Below are positions 18,372 through 29,581 of a stretch of 64,000 bases of DNA, one piece after another. The stretch's first letter is position 1. Every line of letters begins with the position of its first letter. Made by a program: the position numbers and the translations under genes. Location of the stretch: the NCBI GenBank assembly GCA_902826055.1, contig CADEDJ010000003.1:1-64000 (forward strand), written 5' to 3'. Source of the stretch: an uncultured Nitrosomonas sp. (GTDB lineage Bacteria > Pseudomonadota > Gammaproteobacteria > Burkholderiales > Nitrosomonadaceae). The notes under the pieces were generated by a model. It did no database searches. It saw nothing but the letters and a program-made list of their open reading frames with translations, and was not told the origin of the DNA.

Positions 18372-18824
18372 ATGGAAACTACTGCAGAAATACTAAAAAA
18401 AGCGCACCAACGCGCTGAAGAAATGGAGCTTCCCTACAAAGGCGCATTGTTGCCGATGGAAGCTTACCGGATTTTACAAGAATCTATGCAAGCACAATTA
18501 GTAGACGTGCGTTCACGCGCTGAATTGGATTGGGTGGGCCGCATTCCCGGCGCGACGGAAATCGAATTGCGCTCGTACCCCGGCATGCAACCCAATCCAG
18601 CTTTTCTCGATCAACTTACGAACCAGGTCGACAAGTCATTACCCGTGCTGTTCATTTGCCGCAGCGGTTCGCGCTCGAATCAAGCCGCAATCATGGCTAC
18701 CCAGACCGGTTTTAGCGACTGTTACAACGTCCTCGAAGGTTTTGAAGGCGATCGGGATGAACAAGGTCAGCGCGGCAAAGACTCCGGCTGGAAGGCGGCG
18801 GGATTGCCGTGGGAACAAAGCTAG
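18372..18824 (+). CDS. Rhodanese-like domain protein
   Basis: The 150-residue protein is a single rhodanese module: LVDVRSRAELDWVGRIPGA (about 42), and the active loop CRSGSRSNQA with catalytic cysteine at residue 96. It may transfer sulfur or act as a persulfide carrier. A Shine-Dalgarno-like GGAG precedes the ATG at 8 bases. The stop codon TAG (18822-18824) coincides with the TA flank and first base of the repeat element that follows, so the element reaches the very end of this gene. Confidence 0.9.
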   Translation: METTAEILKKAHQRAEEMELPYKGALLPMEAYRILQESMQAQLVDVRSRAELDWVGRIPGATEIELRSYPGMQPNPAFLDQLTNQVDKSLPVLFICRSGSRSNQAAIMATQTGFSDCYNVLEGFEGDRDEQGQRGKDSGWKAAGLPWEQS

Positions 18825-18966
18825 GGAAGGCTGATTAATTACCTGTGCAAACAAATTGCTATGTTGGCTGGTACTCGAGAACTCGCCTATCCCTATGATA
18901 TGTCTCGTTTCCTGCGTTCCATCCGCCTTGCACTTTGCTTGCTCGATGAATTAATCAGCACTTCCC
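18824..18966. mobile_element. MITE-like element, copy A (143 bp)
   Basis: The 143 bp have terminal inverted repeats close to GGGAAGTGCTGATTAATT. The sequence matches, in reverse complement and over its whole length with scattered mismatches, the segment at 34953-35095. The left flank is TA; the right flank is CG, so the TA duplication is no longer intact on that side. It contains no open frame of note. This size and structure fit a non-autonomous mini-transposon of the TA-targeting (IS630/Tc1-mariner) kind. Confidence 0.8.
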
Positions 18967-19015
18967 CGAAGCAGGATCGATTCAGCGCGTTCACGACTAG
19001 GAAAACTATCAGCCA

Positions 19016-20044
19016 TCAGGATTTTCTATCCAGGCGTTCCATCAGATAGCACAGGCAATCCTGTCGGATGATGCGGATATCGCGCGTCAGCATCGCGGGC
19101 ATTACCTGCTGCCTGGTCAATAAATTGCCGTCGCGGTTTTCGAAGTAATGCTCGCTCATGTCACAGCCTAAGCCATTGCGCACTTGTAAAGGCTTGATAC
19201 AGCCAGGTGCTACCACCGCCAGACGTGTGCCGGGATCGAGCAAACGGAAATTGTAGTAATCGATGTTTTCTATCAAGCATAAATCCGTTGACGGATCGCC
19301 GACACTCAGGCTGACTGCTTGCGGCACGGTAACGACGGCAACCGATTGAAACAATTCCAGATCCTGGCTGGCTACAGGATGCTCCGGAAAAGCGGATAAA
19401 TGCAGAGCACCTTCGACAAAACAAGCAGCATGTTCAACCCCACCAATTCCGCCGGGTTTGCCGCACTCCAGCGTGACTGCCGGACAAAGCTGCGCAAAGG
19501 CTTCCGATTGCACACCCTTGGGATCGGTAAAATACACTACGATGCGCGAAAACATCGTCGCCAGGCGCAAAAATGCATCGTCCAGGCGGTTAACGCAAGC
19601 GTAATGCGGATTCAAGCCGGTATTGTTATGGATGTCGATGCTGGCAAACACATTGCGCTGCGCCATGATGCTGATCACTTGTTGCATCATGCGGTGCTCA
19701 TCGGCAATGATCGTGTCGGTTTCGAGCGACCACACGCGATTGTAGTCCAACTGTCCTTCCAGGCGGCGAACACCTGCGCGCGCGGCGGTAACGTTGCCGA
19801 CATACAGCGACAGGGCGCGCGGTAGGAGCTGGTTTTGATATTTCTTTAAAACTACCTGCATGGCTTTTAAGCCAGTATCTTCATTGCCATGCAGCAGGAT
19901 CGATACAAACAGCGGCGCTTCGCGCCTACCGGGCAAGTGAATCAAAGTAGGGCCGGACAGTATCGTGTGTAATTCTGTGGCTTCCACCTGCAAAAACCCA
20001 TCCGGCAGATCAGCTAATTCCGTCAGCATGCTTACAACGCCCAT
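19016..20044 (-). CDS. Succinylglutamate desuccinylase/aspartoacylase family protein
   Basis: This 342-residue M14-type zinc hydrolase has HGNEDTG (zinc ligands H and E, about residue 52), an Arg-containing DYNRVW (about 99) and the DIHNNTGLN motif (about 136). Family members cleave N-acyl amino acids or the amide bonds of small molecules. Its first 13 bases overlap the end of the carboxylate-amine ligase gene, so the two form a translationally linked pair (ligase then hydrolase). Met 6 is an alternative start. Confidence 0.87.
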   Translation of the reverse strand: MGVVSMLTELADLPDGFLQVEATELHTILSGPTLIHLPGRREAPLFVSILLHGNEDTGLKAMQVVLKKYQNQLLPRALSLYVGNVTAARAGVRRLEGQLDYNRVWSLETDTIIADEHRMMQQVISIMAQRNVFASIDIHNNTGLNPHYACVNRLDDAFLRLATMFSRIVVYFTDPKGVQSEAFAQLCPAVTLECGKPGGIGGVEHAACFVEGALHLSAFPEHPVASQDLELFQSVAVVTVPQAVSLSVGDPSTDLCLIENIDYYNFRLLDPGTRLAVVAPGCIKPLQVRNGLGCDMSEHYFENRDGNLLTRQQVMPAMLTRDIRIIRQDCLCYLMERLDRKS

Positions 20045-21456
20045 TCATGCACCGGCGCACCGCTGCGTTGCCGCTCCAAATAGGCGGCGACCAGATGCAA
20101 GCTGTCCGCGTGGTATTTCTCGCAGTAAGCACGTTGCCATGCCGAACCGGTCTGACCGCTTTTGATTCGGGATTCCAGGATGCCGAGATTGTGATCGATA
20201 TCGGCCTTATCAATGCCAAGTTCCACCAAACCCTGGCGCGCCATCGGCAGAATTTCTTCCAGTAACAAAGTATGCGCTTCAATTGTGCTGCCATCCAGCC
20301 AAGCAAGTTTGGCCTGAAGTCCATTGCGTGCGGCGGTATAAAAATTATCACGGGCTTGGTTAAAACTGAATGCAGCTTCCGGCGCCTCGTGCATACTCAT
20401 AAGAAAACGCGCCAAACCAAAAAACAAGGCGGCATTGGCGATCATATCGGCAATCGTAGGACCAGCGGGCAAAACGCGCTGCTCGATACGCAAATGCGGG
20501 GTGCCATCCGGATCAAAACCGATCAGCGGCCGGATCCAACGCCAGATCGTGCCATTATGCAATCTCAGGTGCGCAAACTGTTGTGGCGGACTATCCATTA
20601 AAATAGGCAGCAATACATCATGGCGGGCAAGATTTTCCGCAAAGCACTCAAACAGGGAGTCACGCGCATAACCGCAGCCAAAGCTGACGCGGCGGTTTTC
20701 CTGCTGCGGCTGGTCGCCAATTTCAACCGATTGCTCAAATAACGGGATACGTGTTTCGTCCCACAAATCCATATTAAATAGCAATGGCGAATTGCCTGAG
20801 GCGGCCACCAGCGGTCCGGCTGTGATAATTGATGCATTAAAATAGCGCACCGCATCGCGCTGCGCGCTCTGCAAATGCACCTGGAACGATGTAGTTGCGG
20901 CTTCCAGCATCACATCCGGATGAGCGATGTTCAAATGCTCCCGCCCATTGATGCGAATGCGCAATGGACGTCCGCAGCGCCGTTTCAGCACCTGTTCGTT
21001 TAACGCGCGGTAACGCATGAGTTCGGACATATTCGCCAAACATAAATCGGACTGCCGCACAGTTGGCAAGATGCCGATCATCATTAGCACGCTATCCATT
21101 TGGTGCGCAACTTCCTGGCATTCCTGCCAATTCTTATTCAGCTCAAAAGCCATAGCTGACAACGCATTGCCTTTCAGCAGCAGCGGTGCGCCATTGAGCT
21201 CGACATTGAAGCGCGAAAGTTCGTGTACCACCAATGGATTGTTAAGACGAGTTAGAAATTGTTGATTGATAGGCGAAGGAAAATAATTGTGGTCTACAAG
21301 CCAAGATTCAAGTTCATAACCGCCCATTTCACCAGTAGCGGAAAAAAGACCTTGTACGAGCTGCTCCTCTAATAGCGCAATTTCCCGCGATAAGCGATGC
21401 TGATATTCCTTGAAAATCTGATCATTAAACTGCGTTTGATTGATTTCCTGACCCAT
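20032..21456 (-). CDS. GCS2/YbdK-like carboxylate-amine ligase
   Basis: The 474-residue protein belongs to the glutamate-cysteine ligase family 2 superfamily. Visible family features are GGYELESWLVD near 46, SRFNVELNGAP (about 80), the nucleotide/metal-binding block LNIAHPDVMLEAATTSFQVHLQ (about 175), and HLRIEQRVLPAGPT (about 321). It should form an ATP-dependent amide or gamma-peptide bond; glutathione precursor synthesis is possible but not shown. It overlaps the aspartoacylase-like gene downstream and follows the macro-domain gene at 18 bp. Confidence 0.82.
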   Translation of the reverse strand: MGQEINQTQFNDQIFKEYQHRLSREIALLEEQLVQGLFSATGEMGGYELESWLVDHNYFPSPINQQFLTRLNNPLVVHELSRFNVELNGAPLLLKGNALSAMAFELNKNWQECQEVAHQMDSVLMMIGILPTVRQSDLCLANMSELMRYRALNEQVLKRRCGRPLRIRINGREHLNIAHPDVMLEAATTSFQVHLQSAQRDAVRYFNASIITAGPLVAASGNSPLLFNMDLWDETRIPLFEQSVEIGDQPQQENRRVSFGCGYARDSLFECFAENLARHDVLLPILMDSPPQQFAHLRLHNGTIWRWIRPLIGFDPDGTPHLRIEQRVLPAGPTIADMIANAALFFGLARFLMSMHEAPEAAFSFNQARDNFYTAARNGLQAKLAWLDGSTIEAHTLLLEEILPMARQGLVELGIDKADIDHNLGILESRIKSGQTGSAWQRAYCEKYHADSLHLVAAYLERQRSGAPVHEWAL

Positions 21457-21474
21457 CGCGATCGCTCAAACCCA

Positions 21475-21963
21475 TCATTCCGGCTCGCTGGCAGCGACGC
21501 CTTTGTGGAATGTGACGTACACGTAAATCGGAACTTGTAAATCACTCAGGTGCTTAGCGATTAATGGGCTGACTTCATCCCAATCCAATCCGCCAACCCC
21601 GGTAGCCAGACGGGGCAATGCAAGACTGCGAAATTTTTCTGCGTCCATCAACCGGCGCAGTTCGCGCAAGGCGTGATTCACATGCTCGATAGTCGCTTTC
21701 CCTGGCTTGGATGCATGATCAGGCGCAGCATCTTGCGTGAACAGATTAATAATGCGCGCCCCTTCCGCACCGCCCCATACCCAAGCACTTCCCGCTTTGG
21801 GGTGCGTGGTTTGGCAGAAATGCCGGAAATCCTTATACATGGCCGGCCACTGCTCTCTTAAGCTTAACGCCAAGCCAGTGGAAAACGGATCATTCGGTGC
21901 AACGCCGTGCGCAATGGCGTGCGCTTTAGAAAGAAGAATATCGCCGCTAACGTGATGGATCAT
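21475..21963 (-). CDS. Macro domain protein
   Basis: The 162-residue protein is a single macro domain: HHVSGDILLSKAHAIAHG at the start, GSAWVWGG (about 79) and LALPRLATGVGGLDWDEV (about 118). Macro domains bind ADP-ribose or hydrolyse ADP-ribosyl groups and O-acetyl-ADP-ribose. As first gene of a likely three-gene unit with the ligase and aspartoacylase-like hydrolase, it hints at a shared substrate or a repair role. Confidence 0.88.
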   Translation of the reverse strand: MIHHVSGDILLSKAHAIAHGVAPNDPFSTGLALSLREQWPAMYKDFRHFCQTTHPKAGSAWVWGGAEGARIINLFTQDAAPDHASKPGKATIEHVNHALRELRRLMDAEKFRSLALPRLATGVGGLDWDEVSPLIAKHLSDLQVPIYVYVTFHKGVAASEPE

Positions 21964-22122
21964 TTAATTTAAACAGTAAGTGGATAAGAAAAAAACTTGT
22001 TAACTTCAAAATGACTGTACAGAAAGATATAGCAAGCGTCAACCGCAAGGCTTATCTCTTCAGTAATCGATAAAAAAATCTAGGGTTGAGGAAACTACTA
22101 CGCTTGGTATCCAAGAAGAAAA

Positions 22123-22353
22123 TTAAAGCAATTTAACCAGTGTAGCTACAACGCCTATGGCAACAACAATCATCGTTCCCAATTTGATGATAAGCCGGTA
22201 TTCGAGTTCTCTAAGGTCAGTTTTTGTTGCAATCTCTGCTTCAAGATTAGCTTCACGAAAAGCCTCAGCAATCGCTTCCGCTTGCTCTTCTGAAATACCC
22301 GCCTCCTTTAGCCGGCGAATAAATTTATGAGTATCAAAGGTAATAGTAGGCAT
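22123..22353 (-). CDS. DUF1640/CCDC90-like coiled-coil membrane protein
   Basis: The 76-residue protein has FDTHKFIRRLKEAGISEEQAE at its N-terminus, an amphipathic helix, and a C-terminal transmembrane helix (about 56-76, ending TLVKLL). This is the short bacterial form of the CCDC90/DUF1640 family, tail-anchored in the inner membrane. Function unknown. It stands alone. Confidence 0.82.
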   Translation of the reverse strand: MPTITFDTHKFIRRLKEAGISEEQAEAIAEAFREANLEAEIATKTDLRELEYRLIIKLGTMIVVAIGVVATLVKLL

Positions 22354-22653
22354 AAACGAATTCTAACATGAATAATTCTATGAAAAAAATGAACAGGTTG
22401 TGATATCACTGACAACATCGCTACAAAAAAGGTTGCCAGTCATTTTTCCATTGACAATATAGCTGTCTGTACCGGCAGACAAGCCTTAGATAGACAAGGA
22501 AATCACTTTTTCAAATGGGGTTACGACAGGAAAACAGCCTTGAGAACCATCGCCTGGAACTGAGCTGGTCAAGAAAATTCCTGAACTTCGCAGGCTATAA
22601 AGAGCGGCGCTTCAGTGTCTTTGACCTAACAAGTAATCCTTGGTACATTCAAA
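22354..22653. other. 300-bp gap with a start-less reading frame remnant
   Basis: No complete gene. On the plus strand, a frame open from about 22395 to a TGA at about 22560 encodes roughly 55 residues (including KKVASHFSIDNIAVCTGRQA and HFFKWGYDRKTAL) but has no start and a stop right upstream. It may be the relic of a lost gene. I do not recognise it. Confidence 0.3.
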
Positions 22654-22668
22654 TTGTCTACCGCAATT

Positions 22669-24012
22669 ATGCATACCATGTACCCGACAATTGATACAGA
22701 CTTGACCAACTGGCTGCCCGACAACGATCCGCAACGCGTTATGTTGCACAATGAAGTGCATGCCCGCCTTAGCCAGCGCATCCAACTTCCGGCCTTGATT
22801 GTCTATGTCGTGGTCATCAATGAGGGTGTCACACGTGAGCAAGAGTGCGAGCATTTGCGCCGTTTGCCCGGACAACATGTACTGATGCTCGAGCAATTAC
22901 AGAATAATTTTTTGCGTTTACGTTTGCAGGGCTATACGTTGCGATGGGAACGCCATACCGAATTCACACGTTATTCGCTGGTGCAGCATTTACCCGAGGC
23001 TGCCCAATTAGGGGCGACCGATCCGGAACTGCTTGCTTACCTGTCTCTGCCTCGTGATTGGTTAGCGGAAATTCCGGGGCGCACGTTTGCCGCGGTAAAA
23101 GTTGCGATGATATACGGCGATCTAAACCGATCCAATGAATTGCTTGCCCAAGCCCACAAGTGGTTCGGTGGGAATCCGCTGGTAGCCTCGCTGATTGGCC
23201 GGCAGGCGCATTCGTTGGCGGTAACGGATTTTATGTTGCGTCCCAGCGGGTTTGAGCGCATGCTCATTATGATGTCGGCCGATGCGTCCGAGACGCGGGC
23301 TGGACGAGTTTCACAGCGCTTGCTGGAAATTGAAACATATCGATTGATGGCGTTGCGCAGTTTACCGATGGTCAAACGGCTTATGCCAGAATTAACCAAA
23401 GCCGAGCGGCAATTGGCCGAAATTACCGCGCAACTGGAAAATAAAGCCGCTTCGGATCAGGAACTGCTGGATACCCTCACATTGCTGGCTGCGCGTATCG
23501 AGCGTGCGACGGTTGAGCATGGCTACCGCTTTGCGGCAACGCAAGCGTATAACAAGCTGGTCGTGCAACGAATCGCCGATTTACATGAAAAAGCCATTCC
23601 CGGAACGCAAACAATCGGGGAATTCATGCAGCGGCGGCTTTCTCCGGCAATCGCCACAGTGGAAGCAACCGCACAACGCTTGAGCTATTTATCGGCGCGT
23701 GTCTCGCGCGCCAGCGCATTATTGCGCACCCGGGTTGACATTGTTGCGGAAACGCAGAACCAGCAGTTGCTGGAGAAATTGACGCGTGGCCAGGAACTGC
23801 AATTACGGCTGCAAAGCACCGTGGAAGGTTTATCCATTGCAGCAATATCCTATTACGTCATCAGCTTGCTGTTTTACGTGACCAAAGCAGGTAAAGCGGC
23901 CGGCTTACCGATTCATCCCGAATTGGTAACCGGCGCACTGATTCCAGTGGTGCTATGGATCGTGTGGCGAACGATACGGCGAATTCACGACAAGTTTTTC
24001 AAAACGCATTGA
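22669..24012 (+). CDS. DUF3422 family membrane protein
   Basis: About 447 residues from the ATG at 22669; a TTG at 22654 would add five. The N-terminal HNEVHARLSQRIQLPA block and the following IPGRTFAAVKV segment are the DUF3422 signature. Residues 270-390 are coiled-coil-rich, and the C-terminus has two hydrophobic segments (about 395-413 and 422-441), so the protein is anchored in the inner membrane. Function unknown. No clear Shine-Dalgarno is seen, which leaves the start open between 22654, 22669 and 22678. Confidence 0.85.
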   Translation: MHTMYPTIDTDLTNWLPDNDPQRVMLHNEVHARLSQRIQLPALIVYVVVINEGVTREQECEHLRRLPGQHVLMLEQLQNNFLRLRLQGYTLRWERHTEFTRYSLVQHLPEAAQLGATDPELLAYLSLPRDWLAEIPGRTFAAVKVAMIYGDLNRSNELLAQAHKWFGGNPLVASLIGRQAHSLAVTDFMLRPSGFERMLIMMSADASETRAGRVSQRLLEIETYRLMALRSLPMVKRLMPELTKAERQLAEITAQLENKAASDQELLDTLTLLAARIERATVEHGYRFAATQAYNKLVVQRIADLHEKAIPGTQTIGEFMQRRLSPAIATVEATAQRLSYLSARVSRASALLRTRVDIVAETQNQQLLEKLTRGQELQLRLQSTVEGLSIAAISYYVISLLFYVTKAGKAAGLPIHPELVTGALIPVVLWIVWRTIRRIHDKFFKTH

Positions 24013-24179
24013 TTTTGATGTGAAGAAAAGCTGATAGAAATTCTTAATCTTAAAGAATAAGCTCAGGAAAGCCATTGCAACCATATTTGCAAAAACATAA
24101 TGATGCAAATGCCGTCCTCTCTAAGCGGAACATGGAAATAACCTGTGATCTCGCTCCTGTGAATTTCGTTTACTTATCC

Positions 24180-25004
24180 TCACGCTTCCGACCAGGCAAT
24201 CACGCCGGTATACGCTGTCGCCAGAATAATGAGGCCGAACACGATGCGATACCATGCGAAAACGGTAAAATCATGCTGGCTGATGAAACGCAGCAGGCCG
24301 CGCACGGCCAGTAGTGCACTTAAGAAAGCCGAAACAAAACCGACTGCAAACATGCCGAGATCGTCCCATTGCAAAAACTCGCGGTGTTTGTAGACATCGT
24401 AGAAAGTCGCCGCGAACATGATCGGAATTGCCAGGAAAAATGAAAACTCGGTAGCGGCCTTGCGCGACAAGCCAAAAAACAAGCCACCGATGATCGTGGC
24501 ACCCGAGCGCGAAGTGCCCGGAATCAGCGCCAAGCATTGCGCCAGACCAACTTTCAATGCGTGCTTCCAATCCATGTCATCAACCTGCTCGACGTCGATG
24601 ACATGCTGCCTGCGCTCGGCCCATAAAATCAGCAATCCGCCGATAATCAACGCCAGCGCCACTGGCACTGGATGAAACAGATAAAGTTTGATGGTTTTGA
24701 TGAACAACAGCCCCAGAATCGCAGCCGGTAGGAATGCTATCAGCAGATTAATCACAAAACGATTCGCTGCCGGGCTGGTACCAATGCCGCGAATGACTTC
24801 CGCGATCTTGCCGCGATACTCCCAGCACACCGCCAGAATGGCGCCCAATTGGATCGCAATGGTAAACACCATACCGCGCTCATCATTGAAATCGAGCAAA
24901 TCACCGACCAGAATCAAATGGCCGGTGGAGGAAATGGGCAGAAACTCGGTTAAACCTTCAACAACGCCCAGGATCAGCGCTTTTAACAATACTATGAAAT
25001 CCAT
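24180..25004 (-). CDS. uppP: Undecaprenyl-diphosphatase UppP (BacA)
   Basis: The 274-residue integral membrane protein has the two hallmark motifs: [17 protein letters not shown] at 16-32 and [10 protein letters not shown] at about 163-172, with hydrophobic helices throughout. It dephosphorylates undecaprenyl pyrophosphate to recycle the lipid carrier of cell-wall synthesis; loss or overproduction alters bacitracin tolerance in other bacteria. It lies 44 bp downstream of thiC on the same strand. Confidence 0.96.
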   Translation of the reverse strand: MDFIVLLKALILGVVEGLTEFLPISSTGHLILVGDLLDFNDERGMVFTIAIQLGAILAVCWEYRGKIAEVIRGIGTSPAANRFVINLLIAFLPAAILGLLFIKTIKLYLFHPVPVALALIIGGLLILWAERRQHVIDVEQVDDMDWKHALKVGLAQCLALIPGTSRSGATIIGGLFFGLSRKAATEFSFFLAIPIMFAATFYDVYKHREFLQWDDLGMFAVGFVSAFLSALLAVRGLLRFISQHDFTVFAWYRIVFGLIILATAYTGVIAWSEA

Positions 25005-25048
25005 GTCGCGTTGCTCAACTCCATAAATGAAATGATGTGAAGTAGAAA

Positions 25049-27097
<2,049 letters not shown>

Positions 27098-27157
27098 AAG
27101 CTAATGGAAATATGAAATAATTGCAAGTCTTACCTTAATAACACGTACGGAATAGAA

Positions 27158-27811
27158 ATGAATATCGAAGAAACCCGATCTAATATGGTGTCACAACAAA
27201 TTCGCACATGGTACGTGCTGGACGATAATGTCCTAGATTTGTTGTACAAAGTAAAACGTGAAGAATTTGTGCCAGATGAAAGTCAGGCAGCGGCATTTGT
27301 GGATATGGAAATTCCCCTAGGTTACGGTCAGGTGATGCTTGCGCCCAAAATGGAAGCACGTATTTTGCAGGAACTTCACGTCAAGAAAACGGACAAAATT
27401 CTCGAAGTTGGTAGCGGCAGCGGATACATGACAGCACTGCTGGCCCAACAAGGTGCGCATGTATACAGCGTTGAAATTATTCCTCAATTAAAAGCAATGG
27501 CAGAAAATAATCTTAAAGCCCATGGCATAACCAATGTAACCTTAGATCAAGGTGATGCAGCGCAAGGCTGGCCTAAACATGAACCCTACGATGTGATCGT
27601 TTTAACCGCATCTACACCTGTTTTGCCTGATGCTTTCCAGAACAGCTTGAATCCAGGCGGGCGATTATTTGCAATTATTGGAGAAGACCCGGTGATGGAA
27701 GCATCATTAATTACCTGCACGGCGCCCGGTGAATTCAACAAAACTGTCCTCTTTGAAACCTGTACAGTACCGCTTATTAATGCATTGCAGCCAACAAGGT
27801 TTAGCTTTTGA
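27158..27811 (+). CDS. pcm: Protein-L-isoaspartate O-methyltransferase
   Basis: The 217-residue protein has the N-terminal NMVSQQIRTWYVLDD segment, FVPDESQAAAFVDMEIPLGYGQ (substrate-binding region, about 37), SAM motif I VGSGSGYMTALLA (about 82) and DVIVLTAS (about 145). It methylates isoaspartyl residues for protein repair or turnover. It is followed by tolC on the same strand. Confidence 0.9.
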   Translation: MNIEETRSNMVSQQIRTWYVLDDNVLDLLYKVKREEFVPDESQAAAFVDMEIPLGYGQVMLAPKMEARILQELHVKKTDKILEVGSGSGYMTALLAQQGAHVYSVEIIPQLKAMAENNLKAHGITNVTLDQGDAAQGWPKHEPYDVIVLTASTPVLPDAFQNSLNPGGRLFAIIGEDPVMEASLITCTAPGEFNKTVLFETCTVPLINALQPTRFSF

Positions 27812-27899
27812 GTTCAAAAGAAATTACCGGCGTTATCACGCTCAAGAATCGTTGTATCGATAGAACCCGGACTATTCCGAATTATTTTCGGAAAATCCT

Positions 27900-29255
27900 A
27901 TGAAATTCTTGTACTTTTTTATCGCTGTTTCTATTGCCTTGATGGGACATTCCGCACTGCACGCGGCTAACCTCATGAGCGTTTACCATGAAGCCTTAGC
28001 CCAAGATGCGAAATATCGGTCGGCACGCGCTACCTATCAAGCCGCCCAAGAAAAATTGGTACAAGGTAGAGCCGGTTTTCTTCCGAATATCACCCTATCA
28101 GGATCGCGTACCATTCAACAAGTAGATGCAAACAATATTACCAGCACAATTGGCGGAAACAGTATTAGCCTTAATCCTCCGGAAACCACCATTCATGGCC
28201 GCGGTGTGATTATTGCCGCGACTCAGCCATTATTCCGCATGGAAAATATTGTCATTTATCAGCAATCTAAAATTGAAATCAGCCGTGCGGATGCGCAATT
28301 TGTGGTGGCTGCACAAGATTTGATCCTGCGTGTTGCCCAAGCATATTTCGATGTGCTCGATACGCAAATTGACGTCGAAGTTGCCGAAGCGCAAAAAAAA
28401 GCCATCTTGAGTCAACTGGAACAAGCCAAACGCAATTTTGAAGTGGGGGTATCCACCATTGTGGATACCAATGAAGCGCAAGCGCGTTATGATTTAACGA
28501 CTTCCCAAGAAATCGCTGCACAAAATGCACTGGAAATCAGAAAACGCGCCTTGCAAGGAATTATCGATCGATTCCCTGAAAATCTAGTTGGCGCAAAAGA
28601 AATTACTTCTGACTTATCCAAATTGCAATATAGCACCATGGATGAATGGGTTCATATCGCAGAAGAAAAAAATTTCACGCTCAAAATCCAGCAGGCCGCA
28701 TATGAAATAGCGCTACAGGATGTTAAAAAAGCCTGGGCACAGCATTACCCAACAGTGGACCTGGTAGCGCAATATAGCGATCAAACCGGTGTGGGTGGTG
28801 CTATTACCGGTCGTGGAATTGATCTTATTTCAAAATCCATTGGCATCCAGCTCAATGTACCACTATTCCAAGGCTTTGCTGTGCAATCCCGTGTACGCGA
28901 AGCACTGGCACTACAAGAACGCGCATTACACGATCTGGAAAGCACCCGTCGTGATATTGCCTTACAAATCCGTCAGCAGTATCTCAATGTTACGAATGGA
29001 ATTGCACAAGTAAAAGCACTCAAACAAGCATTGAAATCCAGTAAAAGCCAATTGGATTCGACCATCCTTGGACAACAAGTCGGTGTCAGAACCGAAGTTG
29101 ACGTATTAAATGCTCAGCAGCAAATGTATGCTGCCAAACGTGACTTATCCAAAGCGTATCACAGCTATCTAATGTCAAGATTGCGTTTAAGTGCTGAGGC
29201 TGGAGAACTCGATGAAGACACATTAATGCAAATCAATGCAATGCTAACCCAATAG
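27900..29255 (+). CDS. tolC: TolC family outer-membrane channel protein
   Basis: The 451-residue protein has a signal peptide (cleavage near LHAA, residue 23) and begins its mature part with ANLMSVYHEALAQDAKYRSA, typical of TolC of type I secretion and efflux systems. Two internal halves of long helices (QAYFDVLDTQIDVEVAEAQ, LEQAKRNFEVGVSTIVDTNE) form the trans-periplasmic tunnel. Trimer in the outer membrane. No periplasmic adaptor or inner-membrane pump gene is adjacent, so its partner is elsewhere. Confidence 0.92.
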   Translation: MKFLYFFIAVSIALMGHSALHAANLMSVYHEALAQDAKYRSARATYQAAQEKLVQGRAGFLPNITLSGSRTIQQVDANNITSTIGGNSISLNPPETTIHGRGVIIAATQPLFRMENIVIYQQSKIEISRADAQFVVAAQDLILRVAQAYFDVLDTQIDVEVAEAQKKAILSQLEQAKRNFEVGVSTIVDTNEAQARYDLTTSQEIAAQNALEIRKRALQGIIDRFPENLVGAKEITSDLSKLQYSTMDEWVHIAEEKNFTLKIQQAAYEIALQDVKKAWAQHYPTVDLVAQYSDQTGVGGAITGRGIDLISKSIGIQLNVPLFQGFAVQSRVREALALQERALHDLESTRRDIALQIRQQYLNVTNGIAQVKALKQALKSSKSQLDSTILGQQVGVRTEVDVLNAQQQMYAAKRDLSKAYHSYLMSRLRLSAEAGELDEDTLMQINAMLTQ

Positions 29256-29339
29256 CATCCATCGCTCAATTCACAAATATTTATCCCGGCAAGACATCCC
29301 TATCAAGACAATCAATGCCAGTTGCAATCAACCTGACTC

Positions 29340-29376
29340 TAAGTAAATACTTAGACAAATTAAGTAAATACTTAGA
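29340..29376. promoter_or_regulatory. Two identical palindromes 21 bp apart (candidate operator)
   Basis: TAAGTAAATACTTA is a perfect 6-bp dyad with a 2-bp spacer. The 16-mer TAAGTAAATACTTAGA occurs at 29340-29355 and again at 29361-29376. A period of 21 bp (two helical turns) would place two bound dimers on the same DNA face. It lies about 85 bp upstream of the promoter-like elements of the secreted-protein gene. Confidence 0.6.
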
Positions 29377-29460
29377 TGGCTCAGTAAAAACCTAATCAAA
29401 AATCAGCAAAATCCGACTTTACTCATAACGTCTGCAATCCTACCCTGACAAAGGGAGAAA

Positions 29461-29503
29461 TTGACACCAGCATTGATCATAAAATATAGATTAATCAATC
29501 TAT
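29461..29503 (+). promoter_or_regulatory. Sigma70-like promoter with overlapping dyad
   Basis: TTGACA at 29461-29466 and TATAGA at 29485-29490 with 18 bp spacing form a good sigma70-type promoter. The inverted repeat ATAGATT-AATC-AATCTAT (29486-29503) overlaps the -10 and the start region and could be a repressor site. Predicted leader is about 85 bases. Confidence 0.55.
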
Positions 29504-29581
29504 TGGATCATTCCATCCCGTGCAATATTGCAATAAATATTAACAAGAAATTATTTCCTAATAACTGGGGAGGGAAGTGAT

